This document shows, one piece after another, positions 52,519 to 60,115 of a stretch of 64,000 nucleotides of DNA. Each line of letters opens with the position of its first letter. Position 1 is the first letter of the stretch. The notes beneath the pieces were generated by a model that was not told the DNA's origin, ran no database searches, and was given only the letters and a program-made list of their open reading frames with translations. The stretch lies in contig NZ_WLYI01000014.1 in assembly GCF_009707515.1 (NCBI RefSeq), positions 1 to 64,000 on the forward strand, written 5' to 3'. This stretch comes from Pseudomonas karstica (lineage in GTDB: Bacteria > Pseudomonadota > Gammaproteobacteria > Pseudomonadales > Pseudomonadaceae). The position numbers were made by a program, and so were the translations under genes.

Positions 52519-53513
52519 TAGTCATATTATCAGATGGTGTAATCGATACCGCATCAAAAACAGCGGATGTTATCAAACTACATAAATTATTTGGATTTGC
52601 AGCAGAGGGAAGGCACGTTCTCATTGCAGCCTCTACCGACGAGGCTTCTCGTTGGCTAGATACTCTTGACTCTCCAACATGCGCCATCTACCAAAAGGCT
52701 CTACAGCTGTCGATTAGGTCATCTTCAACTCTTTCTACAAATACCGCCACGGTTCGCATAACACTTGCTGATACCCCTGCTAACTGGGATATATTTTCAG
52801 CAACTTTAAACATAAACGACGCGCTAAATCTACTTCAAGAACCACTTGGCATTCTGCTGGAAAATGCTAACAACGATTGGCATTTTTTGAGACGTATCAT
52901 TCGCAGTTCAGAAAGGGTAAAGCTACAACGCGCCATAGACGCTCGCTGGGCGGAACCACTTCACGGTGGAGGTAGTGACTTAACCCAGCGCATCGCCGAG
53001 AGAGCGGGGTTAGTTACAAAAAGACTTAGAACTTTTGTGCTCTTTGATAGTGACCGTCGTCATCCAGACGAATTAAGTCCTGATTGGGCGCCTCAAGCTC
53101 CAGAGGCGTGTCAAGGATTTACTACCGAAAAAGTTGTAAACGAAGCTGCAATTGGTGGTTACTGGAGACTCAACAGACGGTTTATAGAGTCTTATATGCC
53201 AAAGCAAGAGATGACTCAAGTAGCGGCATTAAATATTGAAACTGTAGAAGCATTTTTTCGCCTAAGCAGGCAAGAACAATCGCATTTCAATATTAAAAAA
53301 GGATTCAAAGATGATGCGAAAGTTGAGAACGCGCATCGCGCAAAAAATCTATATGCCAACGTGAGCCCAGAGGACAAAGAACTACTTCATAATGGTCTCG
53401 GCAGAAAGGTAGCAGATCGGTACAGTGCCTCAGAGGCAATAGAGTTTGACTGGGATCACGATGCACGACAAGAAGCATTACGCGCCGTGCCACAGCTAAT
53501 GCGTTTGCTATAA
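52515..53513 (+). CDS. Unrecognised protein with TOPRIM-like pattern (332 aa)
   Basis: I do not recognise the family. What can be seen is a central hydrophobic strand ending in Glu (LGILLENANNDWHFL, E116) and, about 60 residues later, LRTFVLFDSDRRHPDE (D178, D180). A strand-Glu followed by a strand-DxD is the TOPRIM metal-site layout found in OLD-family nucleases and in AriB of PARIS. The N terminus (MIVILSDGVID) is another short beta strand with acidic residues. The C terminus is basic and helical. The start overlaps the ATPase stop, and 11 bases separate it from the DUF262 gene, so the three are one operon. A nuclease role is inference. Confidence 0.8.
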   Translation: MIVILSDGVIDTASKTADVIKLHKLFGFAAEGRHVLIAASTDEASRWLDTLDSPTCAIYQKALQLSIRSSSTLSTNTATVRITLADTPANWDIFSATLNINDALNLLQEPLGILLENANNDWHFLRRIIRSSERVKLQRAIDARWAEPLHGGGSDLTQRIAERAGLVTKRLRTFVLFDSDRRHPDELSPDWAPQAPEACQGFTTEKVVNEAAIGGYWRLNRRFIESYMPKQEMTQVAALNIETVEAFFRLSRQEQSHFNIKKGFKDDAKVENAHRAKNLYANVSPEDKELLHNGLGRKVADRYSASEAIEFDWDHDARQEALRAVPQLMRLL

Positions 53514-53524
53514 GTGAGATATTT

Positions 53525-55168
53525 ATGTCAGAAGGCTTAACCGCTCTCGCATCAGAGAACTTGAACCCTAGCCTGCGCAGCTTGCTAGAAGATGTTCAAA
53601 AAGGGCACATCCGGGTGCCGCGCTTTCAACGACCATTCGTATGGATGGATTCGCAACGCTTAGATCTTCTTCGATCTATTCGCGACAACATGCCCATTGG
53701 GAGCCTACTCGTTTGGCGAACAGTAAAATTCAAACTAGCCTCCTTTGGGAATGTAGGCCCTCACATCATCCCCTCTATTATTGACATTGCACCCGCAACA
53801 GGATGGCAGTACCTCTTAGATGGTCACCAGCGGGTTTCAACATTATTAGGCCTTCTACTTCAGCCACTCCAGCCAAGCGAGTTTAGCGACAATCAGGATG
53901 GTGAAAGCATTGATTGGGATATTCAATATAACTTACTAGAAAACGACTTTGTTTTCCGACGCAAAGCAGACCGAGGCAGAACCAAACAGCCCCTGCTCCC
54001 CCTATGGACGTTGCTAGATGGACGGTTGGTAAACAAACACATGCGGGACCTTCGAAAGCGAGCCGAACATGAAGGGTGGACAGATCAAGACTTAGATGAA
54101 TGGGAAGAGCGTGCGGATCAACTTTCATATCGTTTTCAGCAGTGCCGCGTTCCCATCGTAGTAATGGTTTCCGACGATCTCGAACTTGCTGCGAGAACGT
54201 TTCAACGCATTAACAGCCTCGGAACTCCGATGGGTGAAGCACATCTTGTTGCTGCCCTAACCTGGAGAGATGATTTTGACTTGAGAGACCAAATCTCCCA
54301 GAGACGTCGCGATCTACCTGCAGGGTGGCGACATATCGATGAGGGGCTATATCTACAAGTCTGCAAAGGGCTTACAGGCTTAGACGTCACGAAAGCAGGA
54401 CAAACCGAGCTCGTAAAAAAACTATCCGAAGATGCATCACTTCTCGATAGAGCAAGCAACTCTATCAAGCAAATAATAGACTGGTTGGCTAATGATATCG
54501 GTGTATCGCATGACGACCTTCAACCATACATACTCCAAATTGTAATTCTTGCGAGCATACTTGATAAATTAGCACTAGCCAACATACCTAAACCCCAGTT
54601 CGAATTATGGCTTTGGAGAACAAGCTGGTCGGAAGTATTCGCAACCGCAGCGTATCGAGATGTGCGCTTCGAAACAGAAGCTCTCGAAAACTTGGTAAAG
54701 AACAATACAAACATGTCATGGACTAGAGAGTCCAAGCTACCAGACCGATTCGACTTTAGGTCTGCTCGAGTCCGCCTTTTCACACTTAGACTTGCAAATC
54801 AAAAAAACCTCACCGACGCATCAGGCCAAATCACATCTGGAAGAAAGCTTTTAACGGAACATGGTCGAGATGCACTAGTGCGAATATTTACAACACCTAA
54901 GGGGGCAACACCCTCCTTGAAAAAATTGATTCAAGGACCAGGAAATCGCTTCTTGCTAGCCCCCGAAACCGACGCTTTTTTTCGAGAAAGGCTTAAATAT
55001 GGGCCGGACTACTCTGAGGATGCATTAGCCGCTCACTTTATTGACTACCACAGCCTTCAATCACTCCGCTCAGGTGATTTGGAAAGCTTTCTAAAACATA
55101 GGGCTACCGCAATGGAAAATTGGGATCATGATGAATGGGCTTCTTACGTTGCCCGGTCTGAGGACTAA
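53525..55168 (+). CDS. DUF262 (ParB-fold) protein, third gene of the defence-like operon
   Basis: Protein of 547 residues. The N-terminal DUF262 domain (about 10-240) has RVPRFQRPFVW (30-40), MPIGSLLVW and the NTPase motif DGHQRVSTL (99-107; usually DGQQRxxTL). DUF262 is the sensor/NTPase part of GmrSD and SspE restriction proteins. The C-terminal third (GNRFLLAPETDAFFRERL...FLKHRATAMENWDHDEW) has the outline of the DUF1524 neighbourhood, but I see no complete HNH motif. It may therefore depend on the TOPRIM-like partner for cleavage. The preceding GTGAG is a modest ribosome site. Confidence 0.85.
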   Translation: MSEGLTALASENLNPSLRSLLEDVQKGHIRVPRFQRPFVWMDSQRLDLLRSIRDNMPIGSLLVWRTVKFKLASFGNVGPHIIPSIIDIAPATGWQYLLDGHQRVSTLLGLLLQPLQPSEFSDNQDGESIDWDIQYNLLENDFVFRRKADRGRTKQPLLPLWTLLDGRLVNKHMRDLRKRAEHEGWTDQDLDEWEERADQLSYRFQQCRVPIVVMVSDDLELAARTFQRINSLGTPMGEAHLVAALTWRDDFDLRDQISQRRRDLPAGWRHIDEGLYLQVCKGLTGLDVTKAGQTELVKKLSEDASLLDRASNSIKQIIDWLANDIGVSHDDLQPYILQIVILASILDKLALANIPKPQFELWLWRTSWSEVFATAAYRDVRFETEALENLVKNNTNMSWTRESKLPDRFDFRSARVRLFTLRLANQKNLTDASGQITSGRKLLTEHGRDALVRIFTTPKGATPSLKKLIQGPGNRFLLAPETDAFFRERLKYGPDYSEDALAAHFIDYHSLQSLRSGDLESFLKHRATAMENWDHDEWASYVARSED

Positions 55169-55548
55169 CCCAATGGTTCGGGTATAAATGTAATTATATT
55201 TACTTCACCGGCCCTACTGCAGATGTATCGCTTTTGAGAAAATCACTCATGCGATTCATTCTACGGGGGGCCTTCTGAAATCCCCCATAATACCCATATT
55301 GCAATACTACAAGAGGTGGAAAATTTAAACCCATTCAGCACCTGAGGAGTGCTCGCCGGACATGACGAAAACAATACGCAATTCCCCCAGTTGCCCACCA
55401 TCAAACAGTCCAGCATGGAACATAGTCGCCGCTTATATCGGTCGCTCACGGTAACGGTTCACCATGATTTCGTCATGAGATTTGTCGCGCAAAAACCCTC
55501 CAGGGACGAATCCAACTCCGCATACAATAAACCCTTTAACGCTAATAA
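55169..55548. other. Gap after the DUF262 gene, no gene supported
   Basis: A GGGGGCC...GGGGG/CCCCC-type imperfect hairpin at about 55264-55288 may end the operon. Small open frames here lack ribosome sites and recognisable products. The junction between the cargo and the transfer module probably lies in this stretch. Confidence 0.4.
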
Positions 55549-55914
55549 TTAACTCGACCCGTAAACAACCTTGCTCATAAGCAACCTCACTTCTCCTTGT
55601 AGCTCACGAAACTCCACCATCATGGCGTCAACGTCTATCGGGCGTGCGCCTTGTCCGCGCTTTTCTGCGAGCCACAATTTCAGCAGCCCCGCGACCCGCC
55701 CAAGGTCGCCATTCACCTTGGCCAAATCCCCTACAGCGGTGAGGTCTACGACAGACCTTATTGGCGTGTTCATACCAACGGCCAACAGATAGGCCGATAG
55801 CGACAGGCCCGTTTGATCGGCGCGCTCTTGGATGGCGGCGCGTTCCTCTACAGACACCCAAACTTTTATGGGTGGCAGCTCCCGGCGGGGCCGAGCTTTT
55901 TGCTCTGGTTCCAT
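55549..55914 (-). CDS. traJ: TraJ-like oriT-binding relaxosome protein (IncP type)
   Basis: Protein of 121 residues from the ATG at 55914, preceded by AAAGGAAA. RP4 TraJ is of nearly the same length. The ribbon-helix-helix-like core IKVWVSVEERAAIQERADQTGLSLSAYLLAVGM and the later DLAKVNGDLGRVAGLLKLWL match the TraJ/MobC family, which binds the oriT inverted repeat and guides the relaxase. The gene faces away from an RP4-like oriT, exactly as in RP4. The relaxase gene that should follow it is not present. Confidence 0.88.
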   Translation of the reverse strand: MEPEQKARPRRELPPIKVWVSVEERAAIQERADQTGLSLSAYLLAVGMNTPIRSVVDLTAVGDLAKVNGDLGRVAGLLKLWLAEKRGQGARPIDVDAMMVEFRELQGEVRLLMSKVVYGSS

Positions 55915-55950
55915 GCTGTTTCCTTTCTGCTTTTGAGTCGCGGCAGCGAC

Positions 55951-56062
55951 GGTATGCCTCGCAGAGCAAGACTGTCCGTTGAGCCGAAGGCGAATAAGGC
56001 AGGTGGTGGAGGTCCTAGCTGCGTAGCAGCGTAGGCCTACAACACACATCTTGCCATACTGT
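55951..56062 (+). other. oriT: RP4/IncP-like origin of transfer (oriT)
   Basis: Blocks shared with RP4 oriT as I recall it occur in the same order: GCCTCGCAGAGCA (55956-55968), CCGTTGAGC (55976-55984), GCGAATAAGG (55990-55999), an imperfect inverted repeat around CTGCGTAGCAG (56018-56028) and GGCCTAC (56034-56040). Next comes the nick-region CATCTTG|CC, predicted nic between 56053 and 56054, matching the IncP YATCYTG|Y form. It lies between divergent traJ and traK homologues. Confidence 0.88.
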
Positions 56063-56220
56063 TGTAAGCGATTTAATGCGATTTAAAACTAAAAACTCAT
56101 CAATCGCTTTGAATTTCGCTAAATCGCATACAGTCGCATTGAATTGCCTAGAGTTGCCTTAAACTTCCTTGAGCTGCATACAATCGCGCTAAATTTCATT
56201 AATTTTAGCTGCGCAGTTAT
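56061..56220. repeat. Helically phased 10-bp degenerate repeats next to oriT
   Basis: About 16 units follow one another with a spacing of exactly ten bases. Examples are CAATCGCTTT, GAATTTCGCT, AAATCGCATA, CAGTCGCATT, GAATTGCCTA, GAGTTGCCTT, AAACTTCCTT, GAGCTGCATA, CAATCGCGCT and AAATTTCATT. Each has A/T near the start and a C/G-rich TCGC- or TGCC-like centre. The position corresponds to the TraK-binding, bent srk region of RP4. Phasing at one helical turn would curve the DNA or array protein on one face. Confidence 0.85.
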
Positions 56221-56280
56221 TGTATGTTTCCCTAGGCTTTTATCCGTGCTAAAACCAATAGGAACAAACGGAGAAAGTCG

Positions 56281-56514
56281 ATGCAAAGTAATAGTCTAAA
56301 GCCTATCAAAAGAAGAGCTGGCCGTGCTGAGTTCTTCTCGATCAGGAAGGAGTTAGAAACGAAAATACTGCTCGGCCACCCCCTTACTCGGCTCTACACC
56401 GAATACGCTGATCGATTTAGCTTTGGATATGTGCAGTTCACACGTTACGTCGCTCGCTATTGCAAGCAATCGCGTTCATTTATCATGACAGGCTCGCATT
56501 GGAGACAAAAATGA
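56281..56514 (+). CDS. traK: TraK-like oriT-binding protein (short)
   Basis: Protein of 77 residues, shorter than RP4 TraK (about 130) because the C-terminal tail is absent. The core RRAGRAEFFSIRKELETKILLGHPLTRLYTEYADRFSFGYVQFTRYVARY in outline matches the TraK domain (FLAIRADIEAAL...GYALVTIWEHM...FSYETFRSHARR). The protein is basic. TraK wraps and bends DNA beside oriT. GGAG precedes the ATG by about six bases. The end overlaps the trbJ start by four bases. Confidence 0.82.
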   Translation: MQSNSLKPIKRRAGRAEFFSIRKELETKILLGHPLTRLYTEYADRFSFGYVQFTRYVARYCKQSRSFIMTGSHWRQK

Positions 56515-57251
56515 TAAATGGATGGAGATTATTAATAACAGTTTTTACTTTGCTTTTTACATGGCAGAACGCCTTTGCTATCTACTGCACAAACTGCTCT
56601 ACATTCTATCAACAGATGTTCGAGTACGCAGAAGCAGTCAATACGGCGTTGAACACTGCAGAGCAGCTTTCGACACAAGTTCAGCAATACAACAATATGG
56701 TCACGCAGGGGACTCCGTTGCCAAACAGCATGTTTGGCCGGATCACCCAAGACATGCAGCGTGTAACAAGCATCTACAACAGGGCGCAGTCATTAGGCCG
56801 CAATGTGGCGAATCTCGATTCGCAATTCAATACACAGTTTCCCGGGTATGAGGCGTATTTGCAGAAATTTCTCCAGTCGAGCAGTAAGGCGACTGACGTA
56901 ATGCCGGATCGCTACGAAAAATGGTCGGCGCAAGGCTTTGATAACGCAAAAAGAGCTATGCAGGCAGCAGGCATGAATACCAGCACATTTGAGACGGAAG
57001 ATGCACACTTGGAACAACTGGTGAACCGTTCGCAGTCATCATCGGGTCGGATGCAGGCCATCCAAGCTGGGAACGAGATTGCCGCTTCAAACGTGCAGCA
57101 GCTTCAGAAACTGCGCGACTTGGTGGCGACTCAAATTACCCTGCAGGGCAATTACATAGCCCAAGAAACCGCGCGTCAGTCGGTCGGCGACGCCGCCTCC
57201 GAGCAATTCAACAAGCGCCCAAATACTCGCGGCGGCGCGAAGGGGTACTGA
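56511..57251 (+). CDS. trbJ: P-type conjugative transfer protein TrbJ
   Basis: Protein of 246 residues from the ATG at 56511, with GGAGAC upstream. A signal peptide (ITVFTLLFTWQNAFA) precedes the mature YCTNCSTFYQQMFEYAEAVNTALNTAEQLSTQVQQYNNMVTQG, the TrbJ/VirB5 signature. The rest is helical and rich in Gln/Ser. In RP4, TrbJ is a periplasmic component of the mating-pair apparatus and contributes to entry exclusion. The last 21 residues are nearly repeated at the end of the next small protein. Confidence 0.92.
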   Translation: MINGWRLLITVFTLLFTWQNAFAIYCTNCSTFYQQMFEYAEAVNTALNTAEQLSTQVQQYNNMVTQGTPLPNSMFGRITQDMQRVTSIYNRAQSLGRNVANLDSQFNTQFPGYEAYLQKFLQSSSKATDVMPDRYEKWSAQGFDNAKRAMQAAGMNTSTFETEDAHLEQLVNRSQSSSGRMQAIQAGNEIAASNVQQLQKLRDLVATQITLQGNYIAQETARQSVGDAASEQFNKRPNTRGGAKGY

Positions 57252-57253
57252 CT

Positions 57254-57445
57254 ATGAGGTTCTCTAAATGGCTTCTTATTGTGCTGTGTGTAGCATCTGG
57301 ACTTGGAGGGGCAGCTCTGGTCGGCATCATATGTTCCATCTCTAATGACCGCATAGTGGTTACCGAAAAGATCAACCAGTCTGATGCCGCCGACAAACAA
57401 TTCAATGAGCGCCCGAACAGTCGCGGTGGCGCCAAGGGGTACTGA
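57254..57445 (+). CDS. Small membrane protein at the trbK position
   Basis: Protein of 63 residues: an N-terminal hydrophobic segment (WLLIVLCVASGLGGAALVGIICSI) and a hydrophilic tail. It lies between trbJ and trbL, where RP4 has the entry-exclusion lipoprotein TrbK. No canonical lipobox is seen (GIIC lacks the small residue before Cys). The tail DAADKQFNERPNSRGGAKGY copies the TrbJ tail almost exactly, so this end arose by duplication. Function is unproven. Confidence 0.7.
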   Translation: MRFSKWLLIVLCVASGLGGAALVGIICSISNDRIVVTEKINQSDAADKQFNERPNSRGGAKGY

Positions 57446-57446
57446 C

Positions 57447-59126
57447 ATGCGCGTACCTATGATTGCTGGCTGCAGCGGACTATTTCTCATGCTGCTTGCA
57501 GGGAGTGCAGCTGCAGGAGTCGATCTAGCCCAAAGCGACACCTCAATGCAGGGCTTGCTGGACATGATTCTTGAGGCTTCTAACGAATGGGCCCCTCGCC
57601 TTCATGGCTATGCGGTGAACCTATTTTGGAGTCTGGCACTCATCCAGTTTGTGTGGACATTCTTCCCGATGGTATTCAAACAAGTCGACTTCGGCGAGCT
57701 AGTTGGCGAGCTAATCCGCTTCATCATGGTCATCGGTTTTTTCCTGATCCTGCTCGATCACTCAACGGAGTGGGCAAGCGCGGTTGTGAACAGTTTCCGA
57801 CAAGCTGGGGCACATGCAGCAGGCTTGCCAAGCCCTGAGCTAATGCCAGGAGATATGTTTGCGACGGCGGTCGAGTTTTCTCGTGCCATCCTGACCGGAG
57901 TGAGCGTTTTCAACCCTTCGCAGAGTATCGTCGTTGCCTTGGCTGCCATCCTCGTTCTGATGGCTTTTGCTTTCATCGCGGCATTCATTTTTGTGACATT
58001 GGTCGAGGCTTATGTCGTTATCAACGCCTCTGTTCTATTCATGGCTTTCGGCGCATCGCAGTGGACACGGGAATACACGATGGCTGTTATTCGCTACGCA
58101 GTTTCCGTGGGTGCCAAGCTATTTATGGTGACGTTGATAGTCGGCTTGATTCTGACTGTCGCGAAGAAGTGGCAGGTTGCTTATACCAATGACGAAGCCT
58201 CTCTGATGACCTTGGTGGGGTTATCGCTGGTATGCGCCTACCTGACCAAGACCATTCCCGAACTGATCGCGGGCATGATTAGCGGCGTTTCTTCGGGTGG
58301 CGGCGGTGCGATTGGCGGCATGGCCGCGGCTGGTGTAGCTGGTGCAGCAGCCGCGGCGGCTACCATTGCCACGGCAGGCGCAGCAGCTCCGGCAGCGGCC
58401 AGAGCAATCGGTGCGAGTGGTAGTGGTAGTGGTAGTGGCGCAGGTGTAGCGGCCGCGCCCGGGGGTATTGGCACCGGAGGTCTGGCCAGCGCAATCAACT
58501 CTAGCTTTGCCGGTGGTGGTGGTACAGCCAGCACTGGCGCTAGTACCTCGGGCCTCGGGTCCAGCACTGGCGGTAGTTCTGCCGCTAAATCAGCCGGAGC
58601 TAAAGTCGGCGGTAGCGCCTCTAGTGGCCCTAGCGGCGGCAGCCCACTGCCGCAGCCAAGCCAAGGCGTGCAGCAGGCAGCCAAAAAGGTGGCGAAAGCT
58701 GCGCTAGGCAACGGCGACGATTCCAAGGGCAAAGCCGCCGCGCAGCCGCAGACGAATCCACAAGAGGATCAGGGCGGCAGTAGTTTGCAATCGACCTTGC
58801 AAGCCTCTCAGCAGTACGCAGGAGGTGCGCAAGACAATAGTGGAGGGTTGTCTGCCCATAACGTGGCATCAGCCGCAACCCGAGCAGTTGGACTCATGGC
58901 CGCTATGTCTGTGCCCGGTATGGAGGGGACCGCAGGAATTTCGCTGGGCGCCGGTACTCCACAAGCTGTTCCTAGCTCAGGTGGTGACAACGTGGACCAC
59001 GGAGAAGGAAGGGAGCCTGCAAACGTAATACATGGAGCTGACTTGGCCACAGCTGCAGAAACTGAAAGCGGCACCAAAGAAGCGGCTCCGTCGCCTAAGA
59101 CTCAATCACCGGGTGAACAATCATGA
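57447..59126 (+). CDS. trbL: P-type conjugative transfer protein TrbL
   Basis: Protein of 559 residues from the ATG at 57447. A signal-like start (LFLMLLAGSAAAGVDLA) leads to a polytopic domain of six or so membrane segments (about 45-290), including AYVVINASVLFMAFGASQWTREY, the VirB6/TrbL core. After residue 290 comes a long Gly/Ser/Ala-rich tail of low complexity, typical of TrbL. TrbL forms the inner-membrane channel of the type IV secretion system. The remaining trb genes are absent. Confidence 0.93.
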   Translation: MRVPMIAGCSGLFLMLLAGSAAAGVDLAQSDTSMQGLLDMILEASNEWAPRLHGYAVNLFWSLALIQFVWTFFPMVFKQVDFGELVGELIRFIMVIGFFLILLDHSTEWASAVVNSFRQAGAHAAGLPSPELMPGDMFATAVEFSRAILTGVSVFNPSQSIVVALAAILVLMAFAFIAAFIFVTLVEAYVVINASVLFMAFGASQWTREYTMAVIRYAVSVGAKLFMVTLIVGLILTVAKKWQVAYTNDEASLMTLVGLSLVCAYLTKTIPELIAGMISGVSSGGGGAIGGMAAAGVAGAAAAAATIATAGAAAPAAARAIGASGSGSGSGAGVAAAPGGIGTGGLASAINSSFAGGGGTASTGASTSGLGSSTGGSSAAKSAGAKVGGSASSGPSGGSPLPQPSQGVQQAAKKVAKAALGNGDDSKGKAAAQPQTNPQEDQGGSSLQSTLQASQQYAGGAQDNSGGLSAHNVASAATRAVGLMAAMSVPGMEGTAGISLGAGTPQAVPSSGGDNVDHGEGREPANVIHGADLATAAETESGTKEAAPSPKTQSPGEQS

Positions 59127-59437
59127 TTGCAGACATTCTGTTTGGCTTTTTCATGCTGGGTAGCTTCTTCGTTCTTGGTGTAGGTTTCTGGGCGCTTGGA
59201 CGACTTCTGCGAGCCAAAGGGCATGGCCCTTTACTAGATACGCTTGACGGACGTTACATCCGCCTACACGCGGAGGTGCAGCTGGGGATGGTACCTGTGG
59301 GGATAAAGACATTTTCCGACTTGGGCGATCTTCATCTGTTGCCATTCTTTGGTTCCAGACGTCAACGCAAGCACCTCGACGAAATCCGGCTGGACCTGCT
59401 TGCTGAACAGCAGAGGCTCAACGAATCCAAGCATTGA
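59123..59437 (+). CDS. Small inner-membrane protein of unknown function
   Basis: Protein of 104 residues whose ATG overlaps the trbL stop (ATGA), so it is coupled to trbL. One N-terminal hydrophobic segment (ILFGFFMLGSFFVLGVGFWALG) is followed by a charged cytoplasmic part with a helical C terminus (RRQRKHLDEIRLDLLAEQQRL). It occupies the place of trbM or a later trb gene, but I find no likeness to TrbM. A terminator follows directly. Confidence 0.75.
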   Translation: MIADILFGFFMLGSFFVLGVGFWALGRLLRAKGHGPLLDTLDGRYIRLHAEVQLGMVPVGIKTFSDLGDLHLLPFFGSRRQRKHLDEIRLDLLAEQQRLNESKH

Positions 59438-59443
59438 TGACAT

Positions 59444-59466
59444 GCCCCGCTTTGCGGGGCTTTTTA
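59444..59466 (+). terminator. Terminator of the traK-trbJ-trbL operon
   Basis: GCCCCGC and GCGGGGC pair around TTT and run into TTTTTA on the plus strand. It lies seven bases after the stop of the last gene. Confidence 0.93.
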
Positions 59467-59605
59467 TTCCCGTCTATTACACACCACCAAGACTCTCTAG
59501 ACCATCTTATGCGAAGCCCGAGCCAGAAAGTGCGCCCTTGCATTGCCAATGAAATCACTGAATAGATCGAGAGCTCGTCCAGTGTGTTACGTAATAGTCG
59601 GTGCT

Positions 59606-59644
59606 GGCTGCTTGGCTGCTTGGCTGCTTGGCTGCTTGGCTGCC
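59606..59644. repeat. Tandem repeat, GGCTGCTT, nearly five copies
   Basis: Units begin at 59606, 59614, 59622, 59630 and 59638 (last partial). The tract lies in the gene-poor stretch between the transfer operon terminator and the origin. A small open frame runs through it, but it has no family likeness, so no gene is claimed. Confidence 0.9.
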
Positions 59645-59867
59645 AAATTACCTGAAATCGCTCACATGCTCTCTTTTTGGTGTCCGTCGTTGCTCTCTAC
59701 GATCTGTCTGGTGGCAGACCTGCCGGAATCTGGTTCGATGATATGGATGTGCGCTACGACGGCCGCAGTCGATCTCAAGCAACAGTTTGTGAGCGTAGGG
59801 AACGCTTTTTCATATCAGAGAGGGCAGGTGCTTAGAGGACGGACACTGCCAAAGCAAAATAGGCTTT

Positions 59868-60115
59868 AAGAGATTTAATAGATTTAAATAAAGATTTAGG
59901 AAGAAAAACGGTTTTATTACCCATTGATTTCAATCACTTACAACAATATGCAGTCCCTGATAGACGGTGATGCGCCCCCTAATAGACGGTGGATCAGCCC
60001 CTAATGGACGGTGAATGGCCCCCAATAGACGGTCTATCCACAGGAGTACACATTCAAACGGAAAAATGGCCATATCCGGGCCTTTAGTGTTCTGGAGTAC
60101 CGTCTATTAGGGACC
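59868..60115. other. oriV: Iteron-type plasmid replication origin
   Basis: An A+T-rich part with three AGATTTA copies (59871, 59880, 59892) is followed by four iterons CCCCTAATAGACGGTG and variants (59955-59970, 59976-59993, 59998-60015, 60019-60036). An inverted fifth copy, GTCTATTAGGGAC, lies at about 60101-60114, ending next to the rep stop codon. CTATCCACA (60034-60042) resembles a DnaA box. This is a classic iteron oriV beside its initiator gene. Confidence 0.9.

Noticed and set aside
55264..55288. Hairpin with G-run and C-run after the DUF262 gene, considered as an insertion-sequence end
   Set aside because: No transposase, no matching opposite end and no target duplication could be found nearby.
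56061..56220. Phased repeats considered as a CRISPR array or iterons
   Set aside because: Units are only ten bases, degenerate and without spacers. Rep iterons elsewhere have a different sequence, and no cas genes are present. DNA curvature or TraK binding fits better.
58238..58732. Pro/Ala-rich minus-strand frame opposite the trbL tail
   Set aside because: Complement of the Gly/Ser/Ala-rich trbL tail, so low-complexity shadow.
59543..59869. Small plus-strand frame containing the 8-bp tandem repeats
   Set aside because: No ribosome site and no family likeness. The hydrophobic run is produced by the GGCTGCTT repeats. I keep only the repeat.
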